NCBI RefSeq assembly: GCF_001884235.1 | Contig: NZ_MAOI01000101.1 | Span: forward strand, 62,001-126,000 | DNA: 64,000 nucleotides | Source of the DNA: Bacillus paramycoides | GTDB lineage: Bacteria; Bacillota; Bacilli; Bacillales; Bacillaceae_G | Reading direction: 5' to 3' | Shown: positions 8,246 to 17,414 of the stretch, piece by piece | How the letters are laid out: each line of letters starts with the position of its first letter | Position numbering within the stretch: position 1 is the stretch's first letter | Program-made: the position numbers and the translations under genes | Notes under the pieces: model-generated | The model's input: only the letters and a program-made list of their open reading frames with translations | The model's database searches: none | What the model was told of the DNA's origin: nothing

Positions 8246-8431
8246 ATGAAAGCAAACGTAGGGGATACTATACTTTTTCAACGAAATAACTTAAAAATTA
8301 CTGGATCTGTATTAAAACTGTACACTGAATCGGTCTTAGTTGAAATTACAGATGTAAATGGTGGTACTTTTGAATTTGATCGAACTATTGTGAATCATAA
8401 AAACTATAAAATCTTAAATACAAACAAATAA
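8246..8431 (+). CDS. DUF2187 (YkvS-like) small protein
   Basis: A 61-residue soluble protein with the pattern VGDTILFQRN...ITGSVLKL...VLVEITDVNGG...RTIVNHKNYKIL. The VNHKNYKI tail and the beta-rich KOW/SH3-like look are typical of the DUF2187 family of Bacillus. The function of the family is unknown. The start is supported by GAGGAGG six bases upstream. It is a single gene ended by a bidirectional hairpin. Confidence 0.75.
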   Translation: MKANVGDTILFQRNNLKITGSVLKLYTESVLVEITDVNGGTFEFDRTIVNHKNYKILNTNK

Positions 8432-8439
8432 TGAAATAC

Positions 8440-8477
8440 AAAATAGTCCCTCTGTTATACAGCAGAGGGACTATTTT
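8440..8477. terminator. Bidirectional terminator
   Basis: AAAATAGTCCCTCTG pairs perfectly with CAGAGGGACTATTTT. It separates two convergent genes and has A and T runs at both ends, so it can serve both. Confidence 0.9.
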
Positions 8478-8494
8478 GTACAGAAAAAATTCCA

Positions 8495-8794
8495 TTAGTT
8501 TATGTATCCTAATACACTAACAATCTTACTTGCTTTTAAATTATTAATGTAATAATAAATTTCTAATCCTCTTCTCTCTGCTTTTAGCACTTTACCTTTC
8601 ATTTTTGATAAATGCTGCGAAACAGTCGATTGCGGAATATTTAATATCTCCGTTAATTGCGATACATTACAAGTTTTACGGGTACTTAATTCATTTACAA
8701 TTTGTAAACGTATTGGATGCGCCATAATTTTCAAAATATCTACATCTTCTTCAGTAACTAAAGTTTTTTTTATCTCGCTCGTATATGTTGTCAT
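8495..8794 (-). CDS. ArsR-family winged-helix regulator, PagR-like
   Basis: A 99-residue DNA-binding protein. Motifs are ILKIMAHPIRLQIVNEL near residues 21-37, the recognition helix PQSTVSQHLSKMKG near 54-67, and a basic wing ending YYYINN. The length and pattern (MAHP-RL-IVNEL, PQSTVSQHL-KM-GKVL, GLEIYY-INN) closely follow PagR, the pXO1 regulator of B. anthracis toxin and S-layer genes, as I recall that sequence. No CxC metal site of ArsR/SmtB type is present, so it is probably not a metal sensor. It stands alone, with about 320 bases of empty DNA upstream. Confidence 0.8.
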   Translation of the reverse strand: MTTYTSEIKKTLVTEEDVDILKIMAHPIRLQIVNELSTRKTCNVSQLTEILNIPQSTVSQHLSKMKGKVLKAERRGLEIYYYINNLKASKIVSVLGYIN

Positions 8795-9114
8795 AAGACA
8801 TTCCCCTTTTATATTGATTCCTTTTTATTAAGATCCATCTCTAAAGAAAGATACACTCCTGATTATGCAACCAAAACCCTTATATAGGAATAATAGGATT
8901 TTAATTCTTTAAAAATAGAAATGCTATATTCATTTTATTTATTTGGTACATATACATATTACAATTTCAATTTGTGGTGTATGTGAAGTTGGCATAAATT
9001 TATGGTGAAGATTGTTCAAATAACTTAGAATCCAATATAGTTTAAAGGGACATTTTATATTTCTCTATAATTAATTCATAACAATATTAAGTTTTATAGA
9101 AAGGAGGATGGAAA
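8795..9114. other. Spacer upstream of the PagR-like gene
   Basis: No gene or clear site recognised. It contains the promoter regions of the minus-strand regulator and of the small plus-strand ORF at 9115. Confidence 0.4.
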
Positions 9115-9252
9115 ATACCAAATTTAGTATGCTTTAAAATTGTAAATGCCCAATATTTCTTATTTGTCGAAGGTATTCAAATTCCAGTACCCATCCCTGC
9201 TACTGTTGCAGGTCTTTTAATTGGTTTAGGATTAGTTCCACTTTGTTCTTAA
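9115..9252 (+). CDS. Small hydrophobic protein with apparent ATA start
   Basis: The frame gives 45 codons: I/M-PNLVCFKIVNAQYFLFVEG then IQIPVPIPATVAGLLIGLGL and VPLCS. It has one C-terminal membrane-like segment rich in V, A, G and L. The ribosome binding site AAGGAGG (9101-9107) is seven bases from an ATA, and no ATG, GTG or TTG occurs in this frame before it. A strong terminator follows five bases after the stop. The simplest reading is a small gene whose ATG has become ATA, or one that starts at ATA. No family recognised. Confidence 0.5.
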   Translation: MPNLVCFKIVNAQYFLFVEGIQIPVPIPATVAGLLIGLGLVPLCS

Positions 9253-9256
9253 TATC

Positions 9257-9291
9257 AAAAAAGACGACAATTTTCAAATGTCGTCTTTTTT
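9257..9291 (+). terminator. Terminator after the small ORF
   Basis: AAAAAAGACGACA pairs perfectly with TGTCGTCTTTTTT around a 9-base loop. Confidence 0.9.
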
Positions 9292-9372
9292 GTATAAACT
9301 TTAAAGTGAATTATCATATTACCTTATGCACCAAAGCCCCTATCATTATCTCAATTCAAATCCAGTAAAAGC

Positions 9373-10746
9373 TTACACTGTTTTCCATAATGATAAAGCA
9401 TAAATCCAGTTTGGATCCCCATTTCCCTGATAATTCTGAACCGCTTCATACATTTTGCCTTCGTGTACAACTCTATCGCCCTTTTTATATGCCTTCTTTG
9501 CATCCCAAGTTTCATATGAAACGCTTTCATCTTTCGTAGTAACTGTGAATATATCACTCTGAGCTGATTCGTTTCCAGCTACATCAACAGCTTTAACCGC
9601 ATATTTATATGTAGTACTAGCAAGCAAATTTTTGTCCATATGAGAAGTAGAATTAGATGTTCCAACTTTCTTCATTACACCAGAAATTTCTCTGTAAATA
9701 TTATAATGGTCTACACCGACATTATCGTCAGATGGACTCCACATTAGATCAACACTTGATGCGGTCGTTGCCATGCTGTGTAACCCTTTTGGCTGTGTAG
9801 GTGCTTCTGTATCAGGAGTCACTACTGCTGTTTTCACTTTAACTGCTGTGCTTTCTTTTGATACATTTCCAGCTGCGTCAATCGCTTTTACAGTATAAGA
9901 GTATTCAGTACTTGGTTGTAATTGTTTATCAATAAAATGAGTGCCTGGTACTGTATCAATAATCTCTCCATTACGTAGAACTTGATAACTTTTTACCCCT
10001 ACATTATCCGTAGAAGCGCTCCATGTTAGTTCTACACTATTTACTGTAACTTTTGTTGCCTGAAGCCCATTTGGATTACTTGGTGCTTCTGTGTCTGGTT
10101 TTAAATTATTAACTAGATTTACATCGATTACATTATAGAATGCATTTGCTGTATCAGCTACATCCCATACCGCTAAAATCACATGGTATCCACTGCGATC
10201 AGTAGGCACGTTGATTTTGTGAGTTAAATTGTTTGAAGCTGCAGAACCATCATGTTGCACAGTTCCAATTAGCTCAAAGTCAGCTCTTGTTAGCGGTTTA
10301 TTTGGATTCCAATTCTTTTTCGTAATGTAGTAATGCCATTGGCTAGTTAAGTGGGGAGCTGTATATTTCCATGTAAACGCATTCTCTCCACCAGTTATCG
10401 TATTTTTAAACCAACGATTTGCTGTTTGTTGATCCAAAATACCATCAAATTTACCACCTGCCGAAGCAATTTGCCCATCAACTGGACCACCTTGTGGAAA
10501 TCCTTTTGGAGCTTCTAAACTTTGTGGTTCATACATAACACTTCCGCAGTTCACGTTTAGTGCACCGTAAGTTTGGCTACATAAAGCAGAACGACTTCCA
10601 GGTTTTTCAACGAAACCGTGCGCATATGCATTTTGGGGAATAAGAGTCGTACCGATGATTCCAGCCGTCAATGCAACGGCTCCTAGACTTTTCTTATTCA
10701 TTTTCATGCTTTGTAGGTGTTTTAAAATTCGATTTTTCATGTTCAT
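9373..10746 (-). CDS. Secreted lytic polysaccharide monooxygenase (AA10), chitin-active
   Basis: Copper enzyme that oxidatively cleaves crystalline chitin. Signal peptide residues 1-42 end in NAYA, leaving His43 as the mature N-terminal copper ligand (HGFVEKPGSRS). The AA10 domain runs to about residue 205 and includes the second histidine in TAPHLTSQWHYY and the HVILAVWDVADT segment. Two fibronectin type III domains follow (each opening with a PDTEAPS/TQP-like linker, about 212-305 and 312-405), then a C-terminal CBM5/12-type chitin-binding module with YETWDAKKAYKKGDRV and WIYALSLW. The order LPMO-FnIII-FnIII-CBM5 is known from B. cereus and B. thuringiensis enzymes. It is monocistronic. Confidence 0.93.
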   Translation of the reverse strand: MNMKNRILKHLQSMKMNKKSLGAVALTAGIIGTTLIPQNAYAHGFVEKPGSRSALCSQTYGALNVNCGSVMYEPQSLEAPKGFPQGGPVDGQIASAGGKFDGILDQQTANRWFKNTITGGENAFTWKYTAPHLTSQWHYYITKKNWNPNKPLTRADFELIGTVQHDGSAASNNLTHKINVPTDRSGYHVILAVWDVADTANAFYNVIDVNLVNNLKPDTEAPSNPNGLQATKVTVNSVELTWSASTDNVGVKSYQVLRNGEIIDTVPGTHFIDKQLQPSTEYSYTVKAIDAAGNVSKESTAVKVKTAVVTPDTEAPTQPKGLHSMATTASSVDLMWSPSDDNVGVDHYNIYREISGVMKKVGTSNSTSHMDKNLLASTTYKYAVKAVDVAGNESAQSDIFTVTTKDESVSYETWDAKKAYKKGDRVVHEGKMYEAVQNYQGNGDPNWIYALSLWKTV

Positions 10747-11052
10747 ATCCCCTTCTTGTTATACTTCGTAGTGTGATGAGGGCTTTGATGCAAAAGAATA
10801 ACAATAAGCACACTTAATAATGAACGAATGTTCTAATCATTATTATTAAATATTTCACTTTACGAATATATCATGACATATAAACTACTAAAACTTATGC
10901 AGAAGCTGTGCAGAAACGTTGAACTTAATAGTAACACTGGCCAAACATTAAATTCACCTAGATGCTTATACATACAACTTCTTCATTTTTAACACATGTT
11001 AGGCGTTTGTATATACTATTTACAAAACAGATTTTGTTAAGGAGGAATTCAT
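10747..11052. other. Spacer between divergent genes
   Basis: Contains the promoter regions of the LPMO gene (minus) and the small plus-strand gene at 11053. No PlcR box or clear cre site was recognised. Confidence 0.4.
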
Positions 11053-11226
11053 ATGCCTACAATGTTACAAGAAGAAGTTGAAGAAGCACGAGAAACATAT
11101 GTCAGTCGTATCATATTAGTTGGTGGATCAGCATTATTTTTAGCGGGTGGTGTTATATCAGCAATTTCTGCTTTTAAAACTTATAATCGATTATCACATA
11201 CGCCGCCTTCTTCAGATAACTCATAG
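11053..11226 (+). CDS. Small single-span membrane protein
   Basis: A 57-residue protein, too short for many gene callers: MPTMLQEEVEEARETYVSR then a membrane helix IILVGGSALFLAGGVISAI and a short polar tail ending SSDNS. A strong ribosome binding site (AAGGAGG) precedes the ATG by seven bases, and a perfect terminator follows. The acidic N-terminus and single helix suggest a small inner-membrane protein. No family recognised. Confidence 0.65.
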   Translation: MPTMLQEEVEEARETYVSRIILVGGSALFLAGGVISAISAFKTYNRLSHTPPSSDNS

Positions 11227-11254
11227 TTGTATCATTTGTTCTTTACAAGCATTT

Positions 11255-11290
11255 AAACGCCGTTTCCAATAAAGAAACGGCGTTTTATTT
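11255..11290 (+). terminator. Terminator of the small membrane gene
   Basis: AAACGCCGTTTC pairs with GAAACGGCGTTT and is followed by TATTTT. Confidence 0.9.
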
Positions 11291-11318
11291 TCAATGAAAA
11301 TCATTAATCTATACAACT

Positions 11319-11738
11319 TTATTTAAATTCAACCGTAAACGCTTGATCATAATACACAGCATTTGGATTCACGATATATAGTTTTTTATCTCCGAATGTC
11401 GTTCTAAAGACCTCTACAGATTCTTCTCCTTTATCATCTAACACAAGATAATCAAATGGACCACCTTTTTCTGACGCAGTTCCTTGTAAATATATTCTAA
11501 GAGGCGTTACAACGACTTTTTCCAATCTTGCATTTGCACGTATAGCGCTTAAATCTTTATTGACATTAACTTCTTTCTCACTTTGTTTTGCTGGTATACT
11601 TTGAACAGGTAAATCAAAATTCGATTTACCTTGAGTCTTTCCTTCTCTTCCACCCAATCTATCAACATTAAGAGACAGAGTAAAATTATTTGCTATATTA
11701 GACACTTGAATTCGATTTCCATTTTCCTGTTCTTCCAA
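11319..11738 (-). pseudogene. C-terminal piece of a DUF4179/DUF5643-type anti-sigma-like protein
   Basis: The 139-residue frame begins at a TTG inside what looks like a domain: IANNFTLSLNVDRLGGREGK is the middle of a DUF4179-like domain and LEKVVVTPLRIYLQGTA with FDYLVLDDKG resembles DUF5643. In complete proteins these follow an N-terminal anti-sigma part and a membrane helix, both missing here. Upstream the frame is closed by TAATAA near 11770, and no ribosome binding site precedes the TTG. I read it as a truncated remnant of an ECF-sigma-associated membrane protein. No sigma factor gene is nearby. Confidence 0.6.
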
Positions 11739-11853
11739 ACTTCTGTAAAATCTACCATGAAAAGGTTCGGATTTTTATTAAAAAAATTTAAAATACCAAA
11801 TTGTTTTTTAAACTAGAAAGAGTCGATGATTCACATTAGAATTTTATATAAAT

Positions 11854-11903
11854 AAGCCAGTGTTACTTCGAAGTGCAATCGTACTTCAAAATAACACCGG
11901 CTT
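11854..11903 (-). terminator. Hairpin downstream of sbcC
   Basis: AAGCCAGTGTTA and TAACACCGGCTT form the outer stem, continued by an inner ACTTCGAAGT/ACTTCAAAAT-like pairing. It lies 62 bases after the sbcC stop and could end the sbcDC transcript, although the T run is weak. Confidence 0.6.
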
Positions 11904-11964
11904 GATGCTAGTTCTTTCTATAAAAATAAGGGTATCGATAGAGCTCCTACTCTATTTTCCAAAC

Positions 11965-14900
11965 TTACTTCACCACAAACCTAGTCTGACTACACCCATC
12001 CTTCTGCTTCGTTACTTCTAATACAGCTGGCATTGCGTTTTTCAGTTCTTGAACGTGTGAAATTACGCCGATAAATCGGCCTGATTTTTGTAAATCGATT
12101 AAAGCATCCACTGCTTTCGTTAAAGACTCTTCATCTAATGAGCCGAATCCTTCATCGATAAACATCGTTTCAATGGAAATACCGCCTTCATACGCTTGAA
12201 TTACGTCTGCCATTCCAAGCGCTAAGCAAAGTGATGCGTTAAATTTCTCACCACCAGATAATGTTTTTACATCACGTGTTTGGCCAGTGTATGCATCGTA
12301 TACATCTAAGCCTAATCCACTTTGACGATTTCTCTTTTCAACTCGTTCACTTCGTTTTAAATAGAATTGTCCATTTGATAATTTACGTAGTCGTTCGTTT
12401 GCAATTTGAACAATTTGTTCTAAATACTCAATTAAGATGTAACGTTCAAAAGATATACGACTTTCATTATCCCCTTTCATTACTTCATATAAATCAACAA
12501 GTTCTTGGAACGCTTTTTCTTCGTCATAAATTTGTTCATCAATTCGTCTAATGTTTTCATGTAAATCAGAAATATATGCTACTGCATTTTGAGCGCGTTG
12601 ACGTTTTTCTTTTATAATATCTAGGTTAATTTCCAATTCATTTATTTGTTCACCTAAGAAAGTAATATCCATATACTCTTTATCTTTTAATTCAATACTT
12701 AATTCTTCAATTTGTTTTACAAGTACTTCAAGAGACGAATAATAACTTTGAATTTCTTGTTGTAATATTTCCATCTCAGCGTCTTTTAATTTTGCTTCTG
12801 TATACGTTTGTTGATCTGTAAATCCGCTTTGTTCTAGCTCTTTCATAAAGCGTGTGAAAGTCTCTTTCTTCTTCTCTTTTGCACTATCAAATTGCTTAGA
12901 GGCACTATCATGTTCTGCTTGTATACGTATTTTTTCATTTTGCCAATGCTGATATGCTTCTTGAACTTTCGCCCACTCTTCTTCCATAGAACGAAGCTCT
13001 TGCGTAGCATGATCAAACTGTACTTTCCAAGCTTCTACTGTTTGTAAGTTTTCAGGAATACTTTTCTTATCATGTTCATAAGACGTACGAAGTTGTAAAC
13101 ATTCCATTTCTGTGCGGTGCATCATTGTTTCTGCTTCACGTTTTTGAACTTGCAATTTGTCGATTTTTTCTTCTACACTTTTTATATTCGCTGCTAATTG
13201 CTTCCGCGCTTCTTCACTTGATTTTAACGTATTTACTTCCGTTGCTAATTGCTTTCCCTTTTGCACGAGTGCACTGTATGTTTCAACTAATTTTTCTGAT
13301 TGGTATCCACGCTTCAGTACCTCTTCTATCACTTGTTCATATTGTGATCGATAGAAATTCCATTTCTCTTCTAATTGAACATGCAATTTCTCTGCGACAT
13401 TTTTCTTTTCTCTTAAAACGTCTAATTCTTTTTCATCGATTGTATCACCTTGCTCTGTAGCTTTTTTCGGGTGATTTATACTACCACATACCGGACAAGA
13501 CTCACCATCATGTAAGTGATGAGCTAATATACCAGCTTGTTCATTTAACCACCGGCGTTCCATAATTTCATATGAACTAACTGCCATTTGCCTGCTATTA
13601 TAAGCAGTTTCTTTTTCTTGTCCGTATTTTTGTTTTTCTTGCCAAACATCGTATGCTTGCTTTAATACTTTTGCATCTTCTCGCATATTCGTTAGTTCTT
13701 CTACTTTAGCTACATATTGCTCTAGCGCCGCTTCTAATTGCTGTAATTCGCCAGACATTATTTGTTTTTTGTTCGTATGCTCTTCTAGTTGTTGATCTAG
13801 CTTCTGCATACCTTCTTTTAATTTTCCTATTTGGATTTCAGCATTTTGTAAATTCAACTTTTTCTCAGATAATGATGCAATAATTGATTGTAACTCTTCT
13901 AATCTTTGAACTTGCTTTTTCGCATCTTCTCGCTCAGATTCCTTATACTTTAATGCCTCATATTTCTCCTGAGCGAGTTTGAAGTTTTTCATAATTTGTT
14001 CTTTATTTGCTAGTATTTGTTTCAATATGCTTTCAGATTTTTGCTCATTTTGCATCGCTTCCTCATACCATTGCTCAAATGGCAATAATCGCTTCGCCTG
14101 CTCCGCACGTTTAAAAGACTTTTCTTTCATTTCGATTACTGTACGGTTTTCTTGTAAATTGTTATATTTCTCATTCTTTTGTTCTAAATCGTTAAATTTC
14201 TCATTAACAGATTTTGCTGCATGAAAACGTGTCTCTGCTTCTTTTAATTGCTTCGTTTGAGTATTTTGTTCTACTTGTAATTGCTCAACTTCCGCTTTAT
14301 ACACCGTTGTTTCTTGCTCTAATGCCTCTATTACTTGATGTGTATTAACATGCTCTTGCTCTGCTAACGTCTCTAATAATGCTCCATCACGTATTGGTAA
14401 TTTAAAGACATTACGGAAATATAGCTCTCGTTCTTTTTGTTTTTCTTGTAAGACGTCTTTCCATTGTTTGCGTTTTTGATCAAGTAAGTCACGCATTAAC
14501 TTATAACGATCTGTTTTAAAAATGCGACGTAAAATCTCTTCTTTGTTTTCTGTTTCAGATGTTAATAGTTTTCGGAACTCTCCTTGCGGTAACATTACTA
14601 TTTGACTAAATTGATGTTTACTTAATCCAATTAAATCTTCAACTTTTTTATTTACATCCGTTACATGGAAACGATCGACGCAAGGAACCTTTTCTTCATT
14701 AATTACTTCATATAATTCGACTGCATGTCCTGTAATTGTTTTATTTCCTTGTTTTTTATGACCCAGTTGTCGTTTTATTTCATATCTTTTCCCTTTTAAT
14801 TGAAAGGTTAATTCCACACTTGTATAAACATTGTCATCAGCGAATTGACTACGAAGCATGCTTGTATCACTACGCTCTTCTCCACTAGCTTCTCCATATA

Positions 14901-15054
14901 ACACATAACAAATCGCATCAAAAATCGTTGTTTTTCCGGCTCCAGTATTACCAGAAATAGCGAAAATACGATGCTCTCCAAGGTCGTTAAAATCAATTAC
15001 TTCTTTCTGTTTATATGGACCAAATGCCGTCATAATAAGCTGAATCGGTCTCAT
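11965..15054 (-). CDS. sbcC: Exonuclease SbcCD, ATPase subunit SbcC
   Basis: SMC/Rad50-like ATPase that with SbcD cleaves DNA hairpins and processes blocked ends. The 1029-residue protein shows the Walker A GNTGAGKTT at residues 34-42, long coiled-coil arms, a zinc hook CPVCG near residue 517, the ABC signature LSGGEKFNASL near 932 and the Walker B MFIDEGFGSLDEESL near 968. Length is normal for Bacillus. Its ATG overlaps the sbcD stop by four bases (ATGA), so translation is coupled. It is the second gene of the sbcDC operon. Confidence 0.97.
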   Translation of the reverse strand: MRPIQLIMTAFGPYKQKEVIDFNDLGEHRIFAISGNTGAGKTTIFDAICYVLYGEASGEERSDTSMLRSQFADDNVYTSVELTFQLKGKRYEIKRQLGHKKQGNKTITGHAVELYEVINEEKVPCVDRFHVTDVNKKVEDLIGLSKHQFSQIVMLPQGEFRKLLTSETENKEEILRRIFKTDRYKLMRDLLDQKRKQWKDVLQEKQKERELYFRNVFKLPIRDGALLETLAEQEHVNTHQVIEALEQETTVYKAEVEQLQVEQNTQTKQLKEAETRFHAAKSVNEKFNDLEQKNEKYNNLQENRTVIEMKEKSFKRAEQAKRLLPFEQWYEEAMQNEQKSESILKQILANKEQIMKNFKLAQEKYEALKYKESEREDAKKQVQRLEELQSIIASLSEKKLNLQNAEIQIGKLKEGMQKLDQQLEEHTNKKQIMSGELQQLEAALEQYVAKVEELTNMREDAKVLKQAYDVWQEKQKYGQEKETAYNSRQMAVSSYEIMERRWLNEQAGILAHHLHDGESCPVCGSINHPKKATEQGDTIDEKELDVLREKKNVAEKLHVQLEEKWNFYRSQYEQVIEEVLKRGYQSEKLVETYSALVQKGKQLATEVNTLKSSEEARKQLAANIKSVEEKIDKLQVQKREAETMMHRTEMECLQLRTSYEHDKKSIPENLQTVEAWKVQFDHATQELRSMEEEWAKVQEAYQHWQNEKIRIQAEHDSASKQFDSAKEKKKETFTRFMKELEQSGFTDQQTYTEAKLKDAEMEILQQEIQSYYSSLEVLVKQIEELSIELKDKEYMDITFLGEQINELEINLDIIKEKRQRAQNAVAYISDLHENIRRIDEQIYDEEKAFQELVDLYEVMKGDNESRISFERYILIEYLEQIVQIANERLRKLSNGQFYLKRSERVEKRNRQSGLGLDVYDAYTGQTRDVKTLSGGEKFNASLCLALGMADVIQAYEGGISIETMFIDEGFGSLDEESLTKAVDALIDLQKSGRFIGVISHVQELKNAMPAVLEVTKQKDGCSQTRFVVK

Positions 15055-16208
15055 CCTCGCTCACCTTCCCGTTCTTGCACTGTTTGCAACACATCTAAAA
15101 ATAGACGTTCTTTCTCTTCTGATAACTCTAGCCCTTTCATTTCTTTATAAAAAGCTTTTAAAAGAGATAAATCATCCGTTTTATGTCTTGAAACAGTTAC
15201 TTCATTTTCATCTGTGAACTCTCGTCTTTGAATAGATCTTTCAACATGCATTGCATTTGGGTATACAGAACGTATTTTTTCCATCGGCTGCAAGACAGGA
15301 TTTTCATCTAATAATTTCACAAATACATAATCTTCATTTACTGGATGATGCAATAAATCGTCTATTTTTGCTTCTACTGTACGCATTTTACGACGCGGTG
15401 TAAGTAAACGTTTTTCAATTGTTGCTTCACCTTTTTCATCCAGTTCCACAATATAATATCCTTTTTTATGTTTTTCTTCAGAAATAGAATATGCAAGTGG
15501 CGAACCTGAATAACGAATTGTCTCATTACGTACAAAATGCGCTTGATGTAAATGGCCAAGCGCCGTGTAATGAAACTTATCAAAATAATGGCTATTTACA
15601 TATTCAGCACCACCAATTGAAAGTGGGCGTTCCGCATCACTCGTATTTTCCTCTGCCTCTCCTGAAGAAGTTACAAATGCATGACCTACAAATATGTGTC
15701 TCGCTTCTTTATCCATCGTTTCTGAAAGTTCGTTCATAAAAATACGCATCGCATCATCATGAGAACGAACATCTTCATTTTTCAATACATGTCTAACAAT
15801 ACTTGGATCTGCATACGGAACGAGATGGAAATGAACCTCGCCGTATTTATCATTTAAAACAACTGGATTATATGGAAATTGAAATTGTCCAACAATATGT
15901 AATCCTTGTTTTTTCATTAAATTACTACCAAAATGTATGCGGTCCGGACTATCATGGTTACCTGCCACTGCGATTACTGGTGTTTGTAAATCAATAACTA
16001 TCTTCTGTAATACATCATTTAATAAGTCTACTGCTTCTGTAGGTGGAATTGCTCGGTCATATAAATCTCCTGCAATAATTACAGCATCCGGTTTTTCTTC
16101 TTCAACAGCTTGTACAAACTGATCTAAAACAATTTTTTGATCTTCAGTCATATACACACCATGAACAAGCTTTCCTAAATGCCAATCCGCTGTATGAAAA
16201 AACTTCAT
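15051..16208 (-). CDS. sbcD: Exonuclease SbcCD, nuclease subunit SbcD
   Basis: Mre11-like metal-dependent nuclease of 385 residues. All phosphoesterase motifs are present in order: HTADWHLGK near residue 5, AGDLYDRAIPP near 46, VAGNHDSPDRI near 81, GHAFVTSSG near 175 and LGHLHQAH near 217. The C-terminal cap region follows. It is the first gene of the operon with sbcC and is preceded 15 bases upstream by a small conserved gene on the same strand, which may be cotranscribed. Confidence 0.97.
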   Translation of the reverse strand: MKFFHTADWHLGKLVHGVYMTEDQKIVLDQFVQAVEEEKPDAVIIAGDLYDRAIPPTEAVDLLNDVLQKIVIDLQTPVIAVAGNHDSPDRIHFGSNLMKKQGLHIVGQFQFPYNPVVLNDKYGEVHFHLVPYADPSIVRHVLKNEDVRSHDDAMRIFMNELSETMDKEARHIFVGHAFVTSSGEAEENTSDAERPLSIGGAEYVNSHYFDKFHYTALGHLHQAHFVRNETIRYSGSPLAYSISEEKHKKGYYIVELDEKGEATIEKRLLTPRRKMRTVEAKIDDLLHHPVNEDYVFVKLLDENPVLQPMEKIRSVYPNAMHVERSIQRREFTDENEVTVSRHKTDDLSLLKAFYKEMKGLELSEEKERLFLDVLQTVQEREGERG

Positions 16209-16223
16209 ATTTCCCTTCTCCTT

Positions 16224-16463
16224 TTAATTTACTGATTGTAGTGAAACAAGCTGATAGTTTAGTGTAGTTTTTCCGTTCTCCCACTCTAACTTTTGAACAA
16301 TTGCACTACCTATTCTTTCCTGATTTGATTTATATAAAGGTAATATTTCTTGAACTGTAAATAGATGATAACCATCTAATATTAATTGAAATAGATTTTC
16401 TTCTATATGTAATCTGATTTCTTTTTCATTCGAAATAATTTTCGTGTGCATCTCAAATTTCAT
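16224..16463 (-). CDS. DUF2584-like small protein
   Basis: A 79-residue soluble protein. The C-terminal half GSAIVQKLEWENGKTTLNYQ followed by LVSLQSVN looks like the DUF2584 family of Bacillus, whose members share the pattern GTAI-HKLEWEN--T-L-YQLISL. Function unknown. It stops 15 bases before sbcD and may share its transcript. Family assignment is from memory and not certain. Confidence 0.6.
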   Translation of the reverse strand: MKFEMHTKIISNEKEIRLHIEENLFQLILDGYHLFTVQEILPLYKSNQERIGSAIVQKLEWENGKTTLNYQLVSLQSVN

Positions 16464-16647
16464 TCTAGATACAACCCCTTTTTTCTAATCTCTACATTTT
16501 AATAGTATATTGGCTATGCAAGATTGACAAGTATATACAATGCGATGTACATACTTTTTTAATTATAAATATTTTAATTTTTTCATATTAAATACGGTAT
16601 GTGAAATTTTTATACTTACAAAAATAAAAATGCTCTTTCAAGCATCC

Positions 16648-16905
16648 TTATTTTTGTAAGTACTCTTTCATTACATAGTACAATACAGTTATTAAAACAA
16701 TCGCTACAAAAAACGCGAATACGGCCACAATATACCCATCTTTATTCAGTAAAAAGCATATGGAAATAGATACTATAAAAATCGGAAATACGAGACGCAC
16801 CTTATCCTTCACTTCTTCTGTCGTATCTGTATGATGAAAATACTGTGTAATTCCTACCATAAGAGAAGACAAAATAATAACCGACAACAGTAAAGGTCCT
16901 GGCAT
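16648..16905 (-). CDS. Small multi-span membrane protein
   Basis: An 85-residue protein with three hydrophobic segments: LLLSVIILSSLMVGITQYF, VRLVFPIFIVSISICFLL and YIVAVFAFFVAIVLITVLYY. A short polar stretch with HHTDTTEEVKDK separates the first two. AAAGGGGAGAT lies just upstream of the ATG. No family recognised. It is monocistronic and a hairpin-like palindrome (AAAAATAAGGATGC region at 16620-16650) follows. Confidence 0.65.
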   Translation of the reverse strand: MPGPLLLSVIILSSLMVGITQYFHHTDTTEEVKDKVRLVFPIFIVSISICFLLNKDGYIVAVFAFFVAIVLITVLYYVMKEYLQK

Positions 16906-17414
16906 TCCGATCTCCCCTTTCTCTATTTCTAATTATATACAAACTTCCCACCCTTTAAAAGTTAGACAATTCAGCTATTTCCACTTTTTCTACATCTACT
17001 CTTCAATTGTTTGTTATGCCAGGTGCAATAACTCCATATAAATTATACATATAATAGCGCCTTTAACACCATGTTTTCAAATAATTGCACTTACAGTAAT
17101 GTTGTAATATTCCTCTTCCACTACTGAAATCCTGCAAATATAACTCGTCAAAATATGCGAAATACATATAAACACTTAGTACCAGCTTTAGACAAAATTT
17201 GTCCCGATATTTGCAGGCAACTATACTCCCACCTAAAAATTCGAAGGAGGCAAATAAGTAGGCGGGAGATAGATTGCCCGTAAAAATCCTATTGGTGAGG
17301 GCTAATAATAAGCGTGATGGAAAAACCTCTACCGATTAAAGTTTCACTTTATAAAGGACATTTCAGTATGTATCAAGAAATAAGAATAGGAAGATATATA
17401 AGGGAGGATTTATA
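16906..17414. other. Spacer holding a bcr1 element
   Basis: Apart from the bcr1 repeat at 17203-17347 nothing was recognised. The hydrolase gene's ribosome binding site (GGGAGGA) lies at its right end. Confidence 0.4.
17203..17347 (-). repeat. bcr1-like element, copy A (reverse orientation)
   Basis: Read on minus, it begins GTGAAACTTTAATCGGTAG and ends TTGCCTGCAAATATCGGG, matching the copies at 27839, 34352 and 52520 over its length. It is flanked by TTTAT on the right (17348-17352) and TTTGT on the left (17198-17202), a slightly decayed 5-bp target duplication. bcr1 is a ~155-bp repeat known from the B. cereus group with a predicted folded RNA. Confidence 0.85.

Noticed and set aside
11284-11306. 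Fur-box-like TTTTCAATGAAAATCATTAATC
   Set aside because: Only partial match and placed at gene 3' ends behind a terminator, where no promoter is expected.
13125-13460. Plus-strand ORFs inside sbcC
   Set aside because: Antisense shadows of a long coiled-coil gene with no start signals of their own.
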